Part shown: positions 1 to 5,082 of the stretch, one piece after another
How positions within the stretch are numbered: position 1 is the stretch's first letter
Layout of the letters: each line of letters begins with the position of its first letter
Assembly (NCBI GenBank): GCA_904502145.1
Contig: CAJGDH010000126.1
Span: 1 to 5,758 of the forward strand
Origin: an uncultured Eubacterium sp.
GTDB taxonomy: Bacteria; Bacillota; Clostridia; Lachnospirales; Lachnospiraceae
Direction of reading: 5' to 3'
Length of the DNA: 5,758 bases
The notes under the pieces: model-generated
What the model was told of the DNA's origin: nothing
What the model saw: only the letters and a program-made list of their open reading frames with translations
Database searches by the model: none
Position numbers and translations under genes: made by a program

Positions 1-219
1 CTGCGGGGGAAAAGGAATCTTTTTTCCCTGCTGAGAAAGCTGAACCGGGAGAAAAAGATGGGGATCCTGCTGGTCTCCCACGATATGGATGACGTGGCGG
101 AGAATGCCTGCAGAGTTATCGTGATGGACCGGGGACAGATCCTCATGGACGGTAAAACGGAGGAAATCCTGGCCGGAAAAGAGGAATTACGCAGGTCCGG
201 ACAGGACCTTTCCTGCTGA
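1..219 (+). CDS. ecfA2: Energy-coupling factor transporter ATP-binding protein EcfA2, C-terminal fragment
   Basis: This is the last 72 codons of an ABC-type ATPase; the 5' part, with Walker A, Q-loop, signature and Walker B, lies outside the window. The visible part carries the H-loop (ILLVSHDMDDVAENA, switch histidine at nt 79-81), followed by the usual VIVMDRGQILMDG strand-turn-strand and a short charged tail. ECF ATPases work as an EcfA1/EcfA2 pair that powers vitamin and metal uptake through EcfT and exchangeable S components at the cytoplasmic membrane. The EcfA2 assignment, rather than EcfA1, rests on its position directly before ecfT, as in the common Firmicutes order ecfA1-ecfA2-ecfT-truA. 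The stop codon overlaps the ecfT ribosome binding site, which suggests translational coupling. The family is secure; A1 versus A2 is inferred from context. Confidence 0.88.
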   Translation: MRGKRNLFSLLRKLNREKKMGILLVSHDMDDVAENACRVIVMDRGQILMDGKTEEILAGKEELRRSGQDLSC

Positions 220-231
220 GGTGAACTACAG

Positions 232-1035
232 ATGTTTCGAGAGATGACTTTTGGACAATATTATCATTCGGATTCCCTGATCCACAGGCTTGACCCCCGG
301 GTGAAACTGGCGGGGACTCTGGTCTATGCCGTCAGCCTCTTTTTTCCGAAAAATCTGCCGGGCCTTCTGTGTTCCGCGGCTTTCCTGCTTCTGGTGATCC
401 GCGCTTCAAGGGTACCTCTCCGGATGATGGTCCGGGGAGTAAAACCTCTGTTGATCCTGATCATTTTCTCTGCCCTGATCAATATGTTCACGGTGCGGGG
501 GAGGGTGATCCTGACCCTGTGGAGGTTTAACCTGACCGAGGAAGGTCTTTGGATGGCATTTTTTCTGGTGGTCCGTCTGGTTTTCCTGGTGGCGGGAACC
601 TCCGTCATGACCTATACCACCACTCCCTCCCGGCTGACTGCCGGCCTGGAGCAGTCCCTGGGTTTTCTTAACCGGGTCCGTATTCCGGTCCATGAGATCG
701 CCATGATGATGACCATCGCCCTCAGGTTTATCCCCATCCTTACCCGGGAACTTGACCAGATCATGAAAGCACAGATGTCCAGGGGGGCATCCTTCGATGA
801 GGGAAACCTGATCCGGAGAGCAAGGCAGACAGTTCCTGTCCTCATCCCCCTCTTTGTGTCCTCCATCCGGAAGGCTTCCGATCTGGCTCTGGCCATGGAG
901 GCCAGAGGCTATCACGGAGGGGAGGGGCGGACCAGGATGTACCCTTTATCCTATGAGAGAAAAGACCATGCGGCTTACCTGCTGCTGGCCCTCTACCTGA
1001 TCCTGATGATCCTTTGCGCGGCATGGTTCGCATAA
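232..1035 (+). CDS. ecfT: Energy-coupling factor transporter transmembrane protein EcfT
   Basis: This is the membrane scaffold of the ECF transporter. It couples ATP hydrolysis by EcfA1/EcfA2 to substrate-binding S components. At 267 residues it has the usual family length. It begins with the conserved SLIHRLDPRVKL stretch (residues 15-26), followed by hydrophobic segments near 27-58, 70-87 and 107-127, and a last one near 247-266. The long cytoplasmic coupling region (about 130-235) holds TTTPSRLTAGLE (129-140), ALRFIPIL (163-170) and the two xRG motifs: SRG at 183-185 and ARG at 224-226. In this family those motifs dock onto the ATPases. The start is supported by GAGGTG at 218-223, which overlaps the ecfA2 stop, with 8 nt to the ATG. 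The first xRG motif reads SRG rather than the commoner ARG, a mild variation. No S-component gene is visible, which fits a shared group II ECF module. Confidence 0.95.
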   Translation: MFREMTFGQYYHSDSLIHRLDPRVKLAGTLVYAVSLFFPKNLPGLLCSAAFLLLVIRASRVPLRMMVRGVKPLLILIIFSALINMFTVRGRVILTLWRFNLTEEGLWMAFFLVVRLVFLVAGTSVMTYTTTPSRLTAGLEQSLGFLNRVRIPVHEIAMMMTIALRFIPILTRELDQIMKAQMSRGASFDEGNLIRRARQTVPVLIPLFVSSIRKASDLALAMEARGYHGGEGRTRMYPLSYERKDHAAYLLLALYLILMILCAAWFA

Positions 1036-1072
1036 ACAGCAGTTCAATATGAAGACCGATCGGAGATTATAT

Positions 1073-1828
1073 ATGAAGAGATACCGGCTGACCGTGGCCT
1101 ATGACGGAACAAATTATCATGGCTGGCAGGAACAGTCAAGCGGAATAACCATAGAATCTGTCCTGAATGACGCCCTGAGCAGGGTGCTTGGAGAGGAGAT
1201 CCACGTCATCGGGGCAAGCCGGACCGATGCCGGGGTGCACGCCTATGGCAATGTGGCCGTATTTGATTCGGAGACCAGGATCCCCGGAGACAAGATCTCC
1301 TATGCGGTCAATCCCTATCTTCCCGATGATATACGGATCATGGAATCCCGGGAGACGGATCCGGACTTTCATCCCCGTTTCACAGACAGCCTGAAAACCT
1401 ATGCCTACCATATCCGCAATGAACGGATACCCTGTCCCACCTCCAGGCTGTACGCTTTCCAGGTGCCTGTACCCCTGGATGTGGAAGCCATGCAGGAAGC
1501 GGGAAAATATATCGTGGGCACCCATGATTTCGCCTCTTTCTGTGCCTCCGGCGCCCAGGTAAAAAGCACCGTACGGACAGTGAGGGAAGTTTGTGTATAC
1601 AGGGATCACCAAGCCTCGGGCATGGGTGGAGAGATCGTGATCCGGGTGACCGGGGAAGGCTTTCTCTATAATATGGTAAGGATCATCGCCGGAACCCTGA
1701 TCAAAGTCGGGAAGGGTGTCTACCCGCCGGAACAGGTGGGCCGGATCATCGAGTCCCGGGACCGGAGCAAGGCCGGGGATACCGCTCCCGCCAAAGGGCT
1801 CTTCCTGGAGAAGATCGAGTACAGGTGA
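1073..1828 (+). CDS. truA: tRNA pseudouridine(38-40) synthase TruA
   Basis: TruA converts uridine to pseudouridine at positions 38-40 of the tRNA anticodon arm. From the ATG at 1073 the product is 251 residues. It opens with KRYRLTVAYDGTNYHGWQ, the standard TruA start. The catalytic aspartate is Asp52 in SRTDAGVHA (nt 1226-1228). Further conserved blocks are FHPRF (99-103) and the LKTYAYHI segment with active-site Tyr110. GEGFLYNMVRIIAGTL lies at 194-209, and RSKAGDTAPAKGLFL near the C-terminus. An in-frame ATG at 1049 would add eight residues but has no ribosome binding site. The 1073 start has GGAG at 1062-1065 with 7 nt spacing and matches where homologues begin. The gene lies 37 nt after ecfT and is probably co-transcribed with it. 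No terminator follows it. Confidence 0.95.
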   Translation: MKRYRLTVAYDGTNYHGWQEQSSGITIESVLNDALSRVLGEEIHVIGASRTDAGVHAYGNVAVFDSETRIPGDKISYAVNPYLPDDIRIMESRETDPDFHPRFTDSLKTYAYHIRNERIPCPTSRLYAFQVPVPLDVEAMQEAGKYIVGTHDFASFCASGAQVKSTVRTVREVCVYRDHQASGMGGEIVIRVTGEGFLYNMVRIIAGTLIKVGKGVYPPEQVGRIIESRDRSKAGDTAPAKGLFLEKIEYR

Positions 1829-1863
1829 GAGCAAATTGAATACGGATAAGAACAAAAAACCAG

Positions 1864-1892
1864 TTGACACCGCTATTTTGGTGTTATATAAT
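1864..1892 (+). promoter_or_regulatory. Consensus sigma-A type promoter of rplM-rpsI
   Basis: The -35 box TTGACA (1864-1869) and -10 box TATAAT (1887-1892) both match consensus exactly and are separated by the optimal 17 bp. Transcription should start near 1899, about 155 nt before the rplM start codon and right at the beginning of the folded L13 leader. A promoter this strong suits ribosomal protein genes. Confidence 0.9.
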
Positions 1893-1895
1893 TAA

Positions 1896-1972
1896 TAACC
1901 GTGGTATGCAAATAAACAATATCCCACAGCCCCGGGAATTGTTTTTTCATAAACGCCTGCCCCAGGGCAGGG
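1896..1972 (+). promoter_or_regulatory. L13 ribosomal protein leader (autoregulatory 5' UTR element)
   Basis: This is a structured RNA upstream of rplM whose features match the Firmicutes L13 leader as I recall it; I did not run a covariance search. A closing stem can form between GGTA-T-GC (1903-1909) and GC-C-TGCC (1955-1961), with one U/C mismatch and one G-U pair. It encloses a strong hairpin: AACAAT (1915-1920) pairs with ATTGTT (1938-1943), and TCCC (1922-1925) pairs with GGGA (1934-1937), leaving A1921 bulged. The conserved-looking ACGCCTGC tract follows at 1953-1960. The element begins within a few bases of the predicted transcription start. In this family, excess L13 protein is thought to bind the leader and lower expression of rplM-rpsI. 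A competing hairpin, CCTGCC (1956-1961) with GGCAGG (1966-1971), uses the same 3' strand. Confidence 0.75.
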
Positions 1973-2054
1973 TAATAATATGACGGAGGGTCCGGACAGC
2001 CAGGAAGTCATATTAGCACTGATGGTTTTAGAACAGCATAAAGGAGAACAACTC

Positions 2055-2489
2055 ATGAAAAGTTTTATGGCAAGCCCGGCTACAATTACAAGAGATTGGT
2101 ATGTAATTGATGCCACAGGACATACATTGGGACGTTTAGCATCAGAAGTTGCTAAGATCTTAAGAGGAAAGCACAAACCCATCTACACACCCCATATGGA
2201 TACCGGCGATTACGTGATCATCGTCAACGCAGAGAAGATCGCCGTAACCGGTAAGAAATTAGACCAGAAGAAATACTATCATCACAGCGAATATATCGGC
2301 GGGATGAAAGAGATGACCTTAAAGGAAAAGCTTGCTAAAAAGCCTGAGCAGGTTATCGAACTTGCCGTTAAAGGTATGCTTCCGAAAGGACCTCTTGGAA
2401 GACAGATGTACAGAAAGCTTTATGTTTATGCAGGGCCGGATCACAAGCATGCAGCTCAGCAGCCTAAAGAGTTGGAAATCAAGTTTTAG
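2055..2489 (+). CDS. rplM: 50S ribosomal protein L13
   Basis: L13 is an early-assembling protein of the large ribosomal subunit that binds 23S rRNA. The product is 144 residues, normal for bacteria. It shows RDWYVIDATGHTLGRLASEVA near the N-terminus (13-33), the GDYVIIVNAEKIAVTG core (51-66) and the L13 signature VKGMLPKGPLGRQMYRKLYVY (105-125). The reading frame is open back to an ATG at 1980, but the start at 2055 is chosen because AAGGAG (2041-2046) sits 8 nt before it and the protein then starts like its homologues (MKSFMASPATI). The 1980 start would add 25 residues unlike L13 and lies in the leader. Codon use shifts toward TTA, AGA and GTT relative to truA, as expected for a highly expressed gene. 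It is followed 19 nt later by rpsI, its standard partner. Confidence 0.98.
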   Translation: MKSFMASPATITRDWYVIDATGHTLGRLASEVAKILRGKHKPIYTPHMDTGDYVIIVNAEKIAVTGKKLDQKKYYHHSEYIGGMKEMTLKEKLAKKPEQVIELAVKGMLPKGPLGRQMYRKLYVYAGPDHKHAAQQPKELEIKF

Positions 2490-2508
2490 TATATAGGAGG
2501 ACAAGTAA

Positions 2509-2904
2509 GTGGCTACGACAAGATATTATGGAACCGGCAGAAGAAAAAACAGCGTTGCACGTGTCTATTTGATGCCAGGAACCGGTAAGATTACCGTTAA
2601 TAAGAAAGATATTGAAGATTACTTCGGCTATGAGACACTTAAAGTTATCGCTCGTCAGCCGTTGGCTTTAACCGATACAGTGGATAAGTTTGACGCGATG
2701 ATCTTCGTTCATGGCGGCGGATATACAGGCCAGGCAGGTGCCATCAGACATGGTATCGCCAGAGCTTTATGCGAAGCCGACAAGGAAGCTTATCGTCCGG
2801 CACTGAAGAAAGCCGGCTATCTTACCCGTGACCCGCGTATGAAAGAGCGTAAGAAACCGGGTCTCAAGAAAGCCCGTAGAGCTCCGCAGTTCTCCAAACG
2901 TTAA
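2509..2904 (+). CDS. rpsI: 30S ribosomal protein S9
   Basis: S9 is a small-subunit protein of the 30S head. Its extended C-terminal tail reaches the P-site tRNA anticodon loop, and that tail is intact here, ending in APQFSKR. The product is 131 residues, the usual length. The N-terminal YYGTGRRKNSVARVYL (6-21) and the signature GGGYTGQAGAIRHGIARAL (69-87) are diagnostic, and the basic segment 108-125 is typical. The start codon is GTG, supported by a perfect AGGAGG at 2495-2500 with 8 nt spacing; no nearby ATG is a better candidate. It is co-transcribed with rplM and ends at a strong intrinsic terminator. Confidence 0.98.
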   Translation: MATTRYYGTGRRKNSVARVYLMPGTGKITVNKKDIEDYFGYETLKVIARQPLALTDTVDKFDAMIFVHGGGYTGQAGAIRHGIARALCEADKEAYRPALKKAGYLTRDPRMKERKKPGLKKARRAPQFSKR

Positions 2905-2959
2905 TCGTTTGCCCGTTTTTGCGGCAGTTCAGAAGCCGATTTTCACAGGACAAGATTTA

Positions 2960-2994
2960 ACCCCGGAAATGATTCATTTCCGGGGTCTTTTTTT
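2960..2994 (+). terminator. Intrinsic terminator of the rplM-rpsI unit
   Basis: A perfect stem of CCCCGGAAAT (2961-2970) with ATTTCCGGGG (2976-2985) encloses a 5-nt loop and is extended by an A-T pair (2960/2986). A run of seven T follows at 2988-2994. It lies 55 nt after rpsI. On the minus strand the hairpin is followed by the weaker TTAAATCTT, so it may also stop some transcription from the convergent aminomutase gene. Confidence 0.93.
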
Positions 2995-3028
2995 GTGTCA
3001 TTCAGATATTTGTGTGATTCAGATATTG
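2995..3028. repeat. 17-bp imperfect tandem duplication
   Basis: Two adjacent 17-bp units, 2995-3011 and 3012-3028, match at 15 of 17 positions; the shared core is ATTCAGATATT. They lie between the rpsI terminator and the 3' end of the aminomutase gene. No function is apparent. Confidence 0.7.
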
Positions 3029-3050
3029 TTTTATTGGACCGGGCGTTTCC

Positions 3051-4160
3051 TCATACTCCGTTCAGTTCCTCATCCAGCCAGGTATCTCTATCCCTAAGCC
3101 TGCGGATAAAGATACGGGCAGCATCTTCCGGGTACTTGCTCTGGTGGAATTTGAAGAGCATCTGCCCTTCTTCCGGCTCACCCAGGATCTCGATCTTGCC
3201 CCTGGGATGGCTCATGGCATAACGGACGTTTTTCCCTATACCGTTCTGCATGGATTTTGCTTCCTCCACAATCCTTATCCCCTCCCTTAAGGGAACCTGG
3301 AAGCGGCCTTTTACGCCCGTGACCGGGCGGCACTGGAAGATATAATACGGTACGACCTGGATTCGTGTCAGGCCTCTCAGAAGCATGCCCAGTGTTTCGG
3401 GGTCATCATTTACTCCCCGCAGCAGAACCGTCTGGTTCCTGACCTGGATACCCCGGCTGCGCAGAGCCTGAACAGCCCGGACAGCCTCCGGCGTGATCTC
3501 ACGGGGATGATTGAACTGTGTGATCAGATAGATGGGCTTAACCCTGGCGTAGGTAGAGAAGAGCTCCAGGAGTTCCTCGTCTTCGGTAATCCTCTGGGGG
3601 AAGGTCACCGGGACACGGGAACCGAAACGGATAAAATCCAGCCCTTCTATGGAAGAGAATTCTTCGAGGTAACGCCTGATGATGTGGTTGGGGTTCATCA
3701 GGGAGTCACCGCCGGTGATCAGCACATTTGTGATCTCAGGATGTTTATGGACGTAGGCCGCAGCCTCGTCCACCTGTTTGTTCAGTTCCGCGTCCGAAAG
3801 CCCCACAAGCCGTTTGCGGAAGCAATGGCGGCAGTACATGGCACAGACGTTTGTAGAAAGGATCAGGGCGGTCTGCCTGTATTTATGCTGTACGCCTTCC
3901 TGCTTGGTATTGCTGCCTTCACCGCTGGTATCGAAGCTCCCTTCTGCCGACAGTTCCATCTCGGAGGGGATACACATGCGGGCGATGGGATCATCAGGGT
4001 CTGACGGATCGATCAGGGAGAAATAGTAGGGGGTGATCATCATGGGAAACTGAGAGACGATCTTCTCATACTTCTCAATATCCCTGTCCGGGAGCCCAAG
4101 TTGTTCACAGAGCTGCCCGGCACTTGTGATGCATTTGCTGAGTTCTTCCTGCCATGTCAT
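3051..4160 (-). CDS. KamA-family radical SAM, PLP-dependent aminomutase; substrate unassigned
   Basis: This enzyme is related to lysine 2,3-aminomutase, which moves an amino group from C2 to C3 using SAM, a [4Fe-4S] cluster and PLP. Numbered from the ATG at 4160 (369 residues), the cluster motif is CAMYCRHC with Cys106, Cys110 and Cys113. Family blocks follow: TGGDSL (149-154), the SRVPVTFPQRIT region (181-192), QFNHPREIT, NQTVLLRGVND and VVPYYIFQC. Lys322 in SHPRGK is the likely PLP lysine. The positions that hold the lysine side chain in true lysine aminomutase (both Asp) are Arg278 (FQCRPV) and Ser317 (MSHP) here, so lysine is an unlikely substrate. Glutamate 2,3-aminomutase also lost both aspartates (Lys and Asn there), but the local motifs differ. 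The start at 4160 is preferred because AAGGAG (4175-4170) is 9 nt away; the upstream in-frame ATG at 4166 has only 3 nt. No lysine-pathway, acetyltransferase or EF-P gene adjoins it. It diverges from a TetR gene that probably regulates it. Confidence 0.88.
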   Translation of the reverse strand: MTWQEELSKCITSAGQLCEQLGLPDRDIEKYEKIVSQFPMMITPYYFSLIDPSDPDDPIARMCIPSEMELSAEGSFDTSGEGSNTKQEGVQHKYRQTALILSTNVCAMYCRHCFRKRLVGLSDAELNKQVDEAAAYVHKHPEITNVLITGGDSLMNPNHIIRRYLEEFSSIEGLDFIRFGSRVPVTFPQRITEDEELLELFSTYARVKPIYLITQFNHPREITPEAVRAVQALRSRGIQVRNQTVLLRGVNDDPETLGMLLRGLTRIQVVPYYIFQCRPVTGVKGRFQVPLREGIRIVEEAKSMQNGIGKNVRYAMSHPRGKIEILGEPEEGQMLFKFHQSKYPEDAARIFIRRLRDRDTWLDEELNGV

Positions 4161-4255
4161 TTGCATACACTCCTTCTCAAAGTTCCTGCCTTTTTATGCG
4201 GCAGTTTCCTTAACATGAAAATCATCCCAGAAATATCATTTTTGCCTTTTGCTTT

Positions 4256-4284
4256 TTGACAAAATCTTCTGAGATGGATATAAT
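4256..4284 (+). promoter_or_regulatory. Consensus promoter of the TetR-family gene
   Basis: TTGACA (4256-4261) and TATAAT (4279-4284) are perfect consensus boxes with 17 bp spacing. The predicted start is near 4291, about 117 nt upstream of the regulator's ATG. The -10 box touches the left arm of the inverted repeat and lies only 3 bp from the -10 box of the opposing promoter. Such a strong promoter for a repressor gene fits a gene that represses itself. Confidence 0.8.
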
Positions 4285-4301
4285 GTCATAATAACGACAT
4301 T
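4282..4301. promoter_or_regulatory. Probable TetR-family operator spanning both -10 boxes
   Basis: An inverted repeat, AATGTC (4282-4287) and GACATT (4296-4301) with an 8-bp spacer, covers the end of the plus-strand -10 box and all of the minus-strand -10 box. A dimer bound here would block both promoters. The 20-bp size suits TetR-family operators. Binding by the adjacent regulator is inferred from position. Confidence 0.6.
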
Positions 4302-4316
4302 GTGTCTTTTTTTCAA
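4288..4316 (-). promoter_or_regulatory. Promoter of the KamA-family gene
   Basis: On the minus strand, TTGAAA (4316-4311) and TATTAT (4293-4288) each match the sigma-A consensus at five of six positions, with 17 bp between them. The predicted start is near 4281, giving a leader of about 120 nt before the gene. The -10 box sits inside the ATGTC-N8-GACAT inverted repeat. Confidence 0.65.
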
Positions 4317-4328
4317 TGTACAAAGTCC

Positions 4329-4368
4329 GGCGACATGTCACCAAAAGGACATTTGGGCCTGATATGTC
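4329..4368. promoter_or_regulatory. Additional GACAT/ATGTC half-sites in the regulator leader
   Basis: Two more pairs of the same half-site lie downstream of the TetR promoter. One is the 8-bp palindrome GACATGTC (4332-4339), flanked by GG and CC. The other is GACAT (4348-4352) paired with ATGTC (4364-4368) across 11 bp. With the promoter operator, this makes six half-sites in 86 bp. They could be auxiliary operators; the spacing differs between pairs, so one dimer geometry does not explain all of them. Confidence 0.45.
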
Positions 4369-4407
4369 GTTTTACTGTTGGAGAAAGGCCTGATCAGGGG
4401 GGAAAGA

Positions 4408-4974
4408 ATGAAAGAGGACAGCCGCAAGGTACGGTATACCCGGAAAGTCATCCGGGAGGCCTACTTCGAATTGCTCAAACAAAAACCGGTTGCTCAGATG
4501 ACCATCGGCGAACTCTGCGGGATCGCGGACATCCACAGAGGGACCTTCTATCAGCACTACCATGATATCTATGACCTGCGGGAGAAGATCATGGAGGAGA
4601 TGCTGGCCAGGTTTATTGAGATGTTCCCGGACACGGGAAGCGAAGATCCGGATATCGTTGAAATGACTGTGATGGCAGTCTATGAAGAACGGGATATCTT
4701 CTGTGCCATCCTGGGCCCGAACGGCAGTACGGATGTCATGGACAGATTTATCGAAAGCTGCCGCCCACGAGCCTATAGCAGGTTCCGCAAGATCGGGATC
4801 GAGGAGAAGGACTTTCGTATGGTATTTACTTTTTATACATCAGGCATCATCTGCCTGATCCGGGACTGGAGCATGAACGGCTACCGGGAAAAACCGGAGG
4901 AAGTGATCGCGACGATCCGTAAACTCACCAGGATGGGGATCGGAGGTTTTACGAAAGCAGATGATGAGGAATAA
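4408..4974 (+). CDS. TetR/AcrR-family transcriptional regulator
   Basis: This is a DNA-binding regulator of 188 residues. The N-terminal TetR domain covers about 8-60: helix 1 TRKVIREAYFELLKQKPVAQ, then the helix-turn-helix TIGELCGIADIHRGTFYQHY (32-51), which is highly typical. The C-terminal ligand and dimer domain is less conserved. Its pattern IICLIRDWSMNGYREKPEEV (147-166) resembles the C-terminal domain of the DhaS-like TetR group, an assignment made from memory. The ATG at 4408 is chosen because the G-rich AGGGGGG (4396-4402) precedes it and the helix 1 position is then normal. An in-frame TTG at 4378 would add ten residues with no clear ribosome binding site. It is transcribed away from the KamA-family gene, shares the control region with it and is probably autoregulated. 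The ligand is unknown. Confidence 0.92.
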   Translation: MKEDSRKVRYTRKVIREAYFELLKQKPVAQMTIGELCGIADIHRGTFYQHYHDIYDLREKIMEEMLARFIEMFPDTGSEDPDIVEMTVMAVYEERDIFCAILGPNGSTDVMDRFIESCRPRAYSRFRKIGIEEKDFRMVFTFYTSGIICLIRDWSMNGYREKPEEVIATIRKLTRMGIGGFTKADDEE

Positions 4975-4976
4975 CA

Positions 4977-5026
4977 AACCGGTACAGCCGGGTCCTGGGG
5001 ACCTGAATGTACCGGTTCTATTTTAT
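4977..5026. terminator. Hairpin terminator between convergent genes, probably bidirectional
   Basis: A 10-bp perfect outer stem, AACCGGTACA (4977-4986) with TGTACCGGTT (5008-5017), encloses a second stem, GGTCC (4991-4995) with GGACC (4999-5003), across an internal loop. On the plus strand the interrupted T tract CTATTTTATC follows and ends the TetR transcript. On the minus strand the stem is followed by TGTTATT, so it may also serve gldA. The T tracts are imperfect on both sides. Confidence 0.78.
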
Positions 5027-5082
5027 CTGGGGTTTGTTTTATCTATGTTTTTTATACTGATCGCCGGCGGCGGGAGAGGAGA

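Noticed and set aside
406..915. 169-codon open frame on the minus strand opposite ecfT
   Set aside because: It lies wholly antisense to a clear ecfT gene and has a low-complexity, His/Gly/Asp-rich translation typical of a shadow frame.
1136..1870. 244-codon open frame on the minus strand opposite truA
   Set aside because: It is a shadow of truA caused by biased codon use; its translation has no recognisable domain and truA is certain.
1980..2054. N-terminal extension of rplM from the ATG at 1980
   Set aside because: The 25 extra residues do not resemble L13. This stretch is leader RNA, and the ATG at 2055 has a proper ribosome binding site.
2909..3097. 62-codon plus-strand open frame after rpsI
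   Set aside because: It runs through the intrinsic terminator, has no ribosome binding site and gives a meaningless translation.
3507..4004. 165-codon plus-strand open frame inside the KamA-family gene
   Set aside because: It is antisense to a strongly conserved radical SAM gene and no homology is apparent in its translation.
4186..4204. CTGCC/GGCAG hairpin in the KamA-family leader
   Set aside because: It has only five base pairs with a 9-nt loop and no coupling to the ribosome binding site or a T tract, so it is not supportable as a regulator.
4157..4225. 22-codon minus-strand leader ORF whose stop overlaps the KamA-family ATG as ATGA
   Set aside because: The overlap suggests translational coupling, but there is no ribosome binding site before its ATG and the peptide shows nothing recognisable. 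Chance is the simpler explanation.
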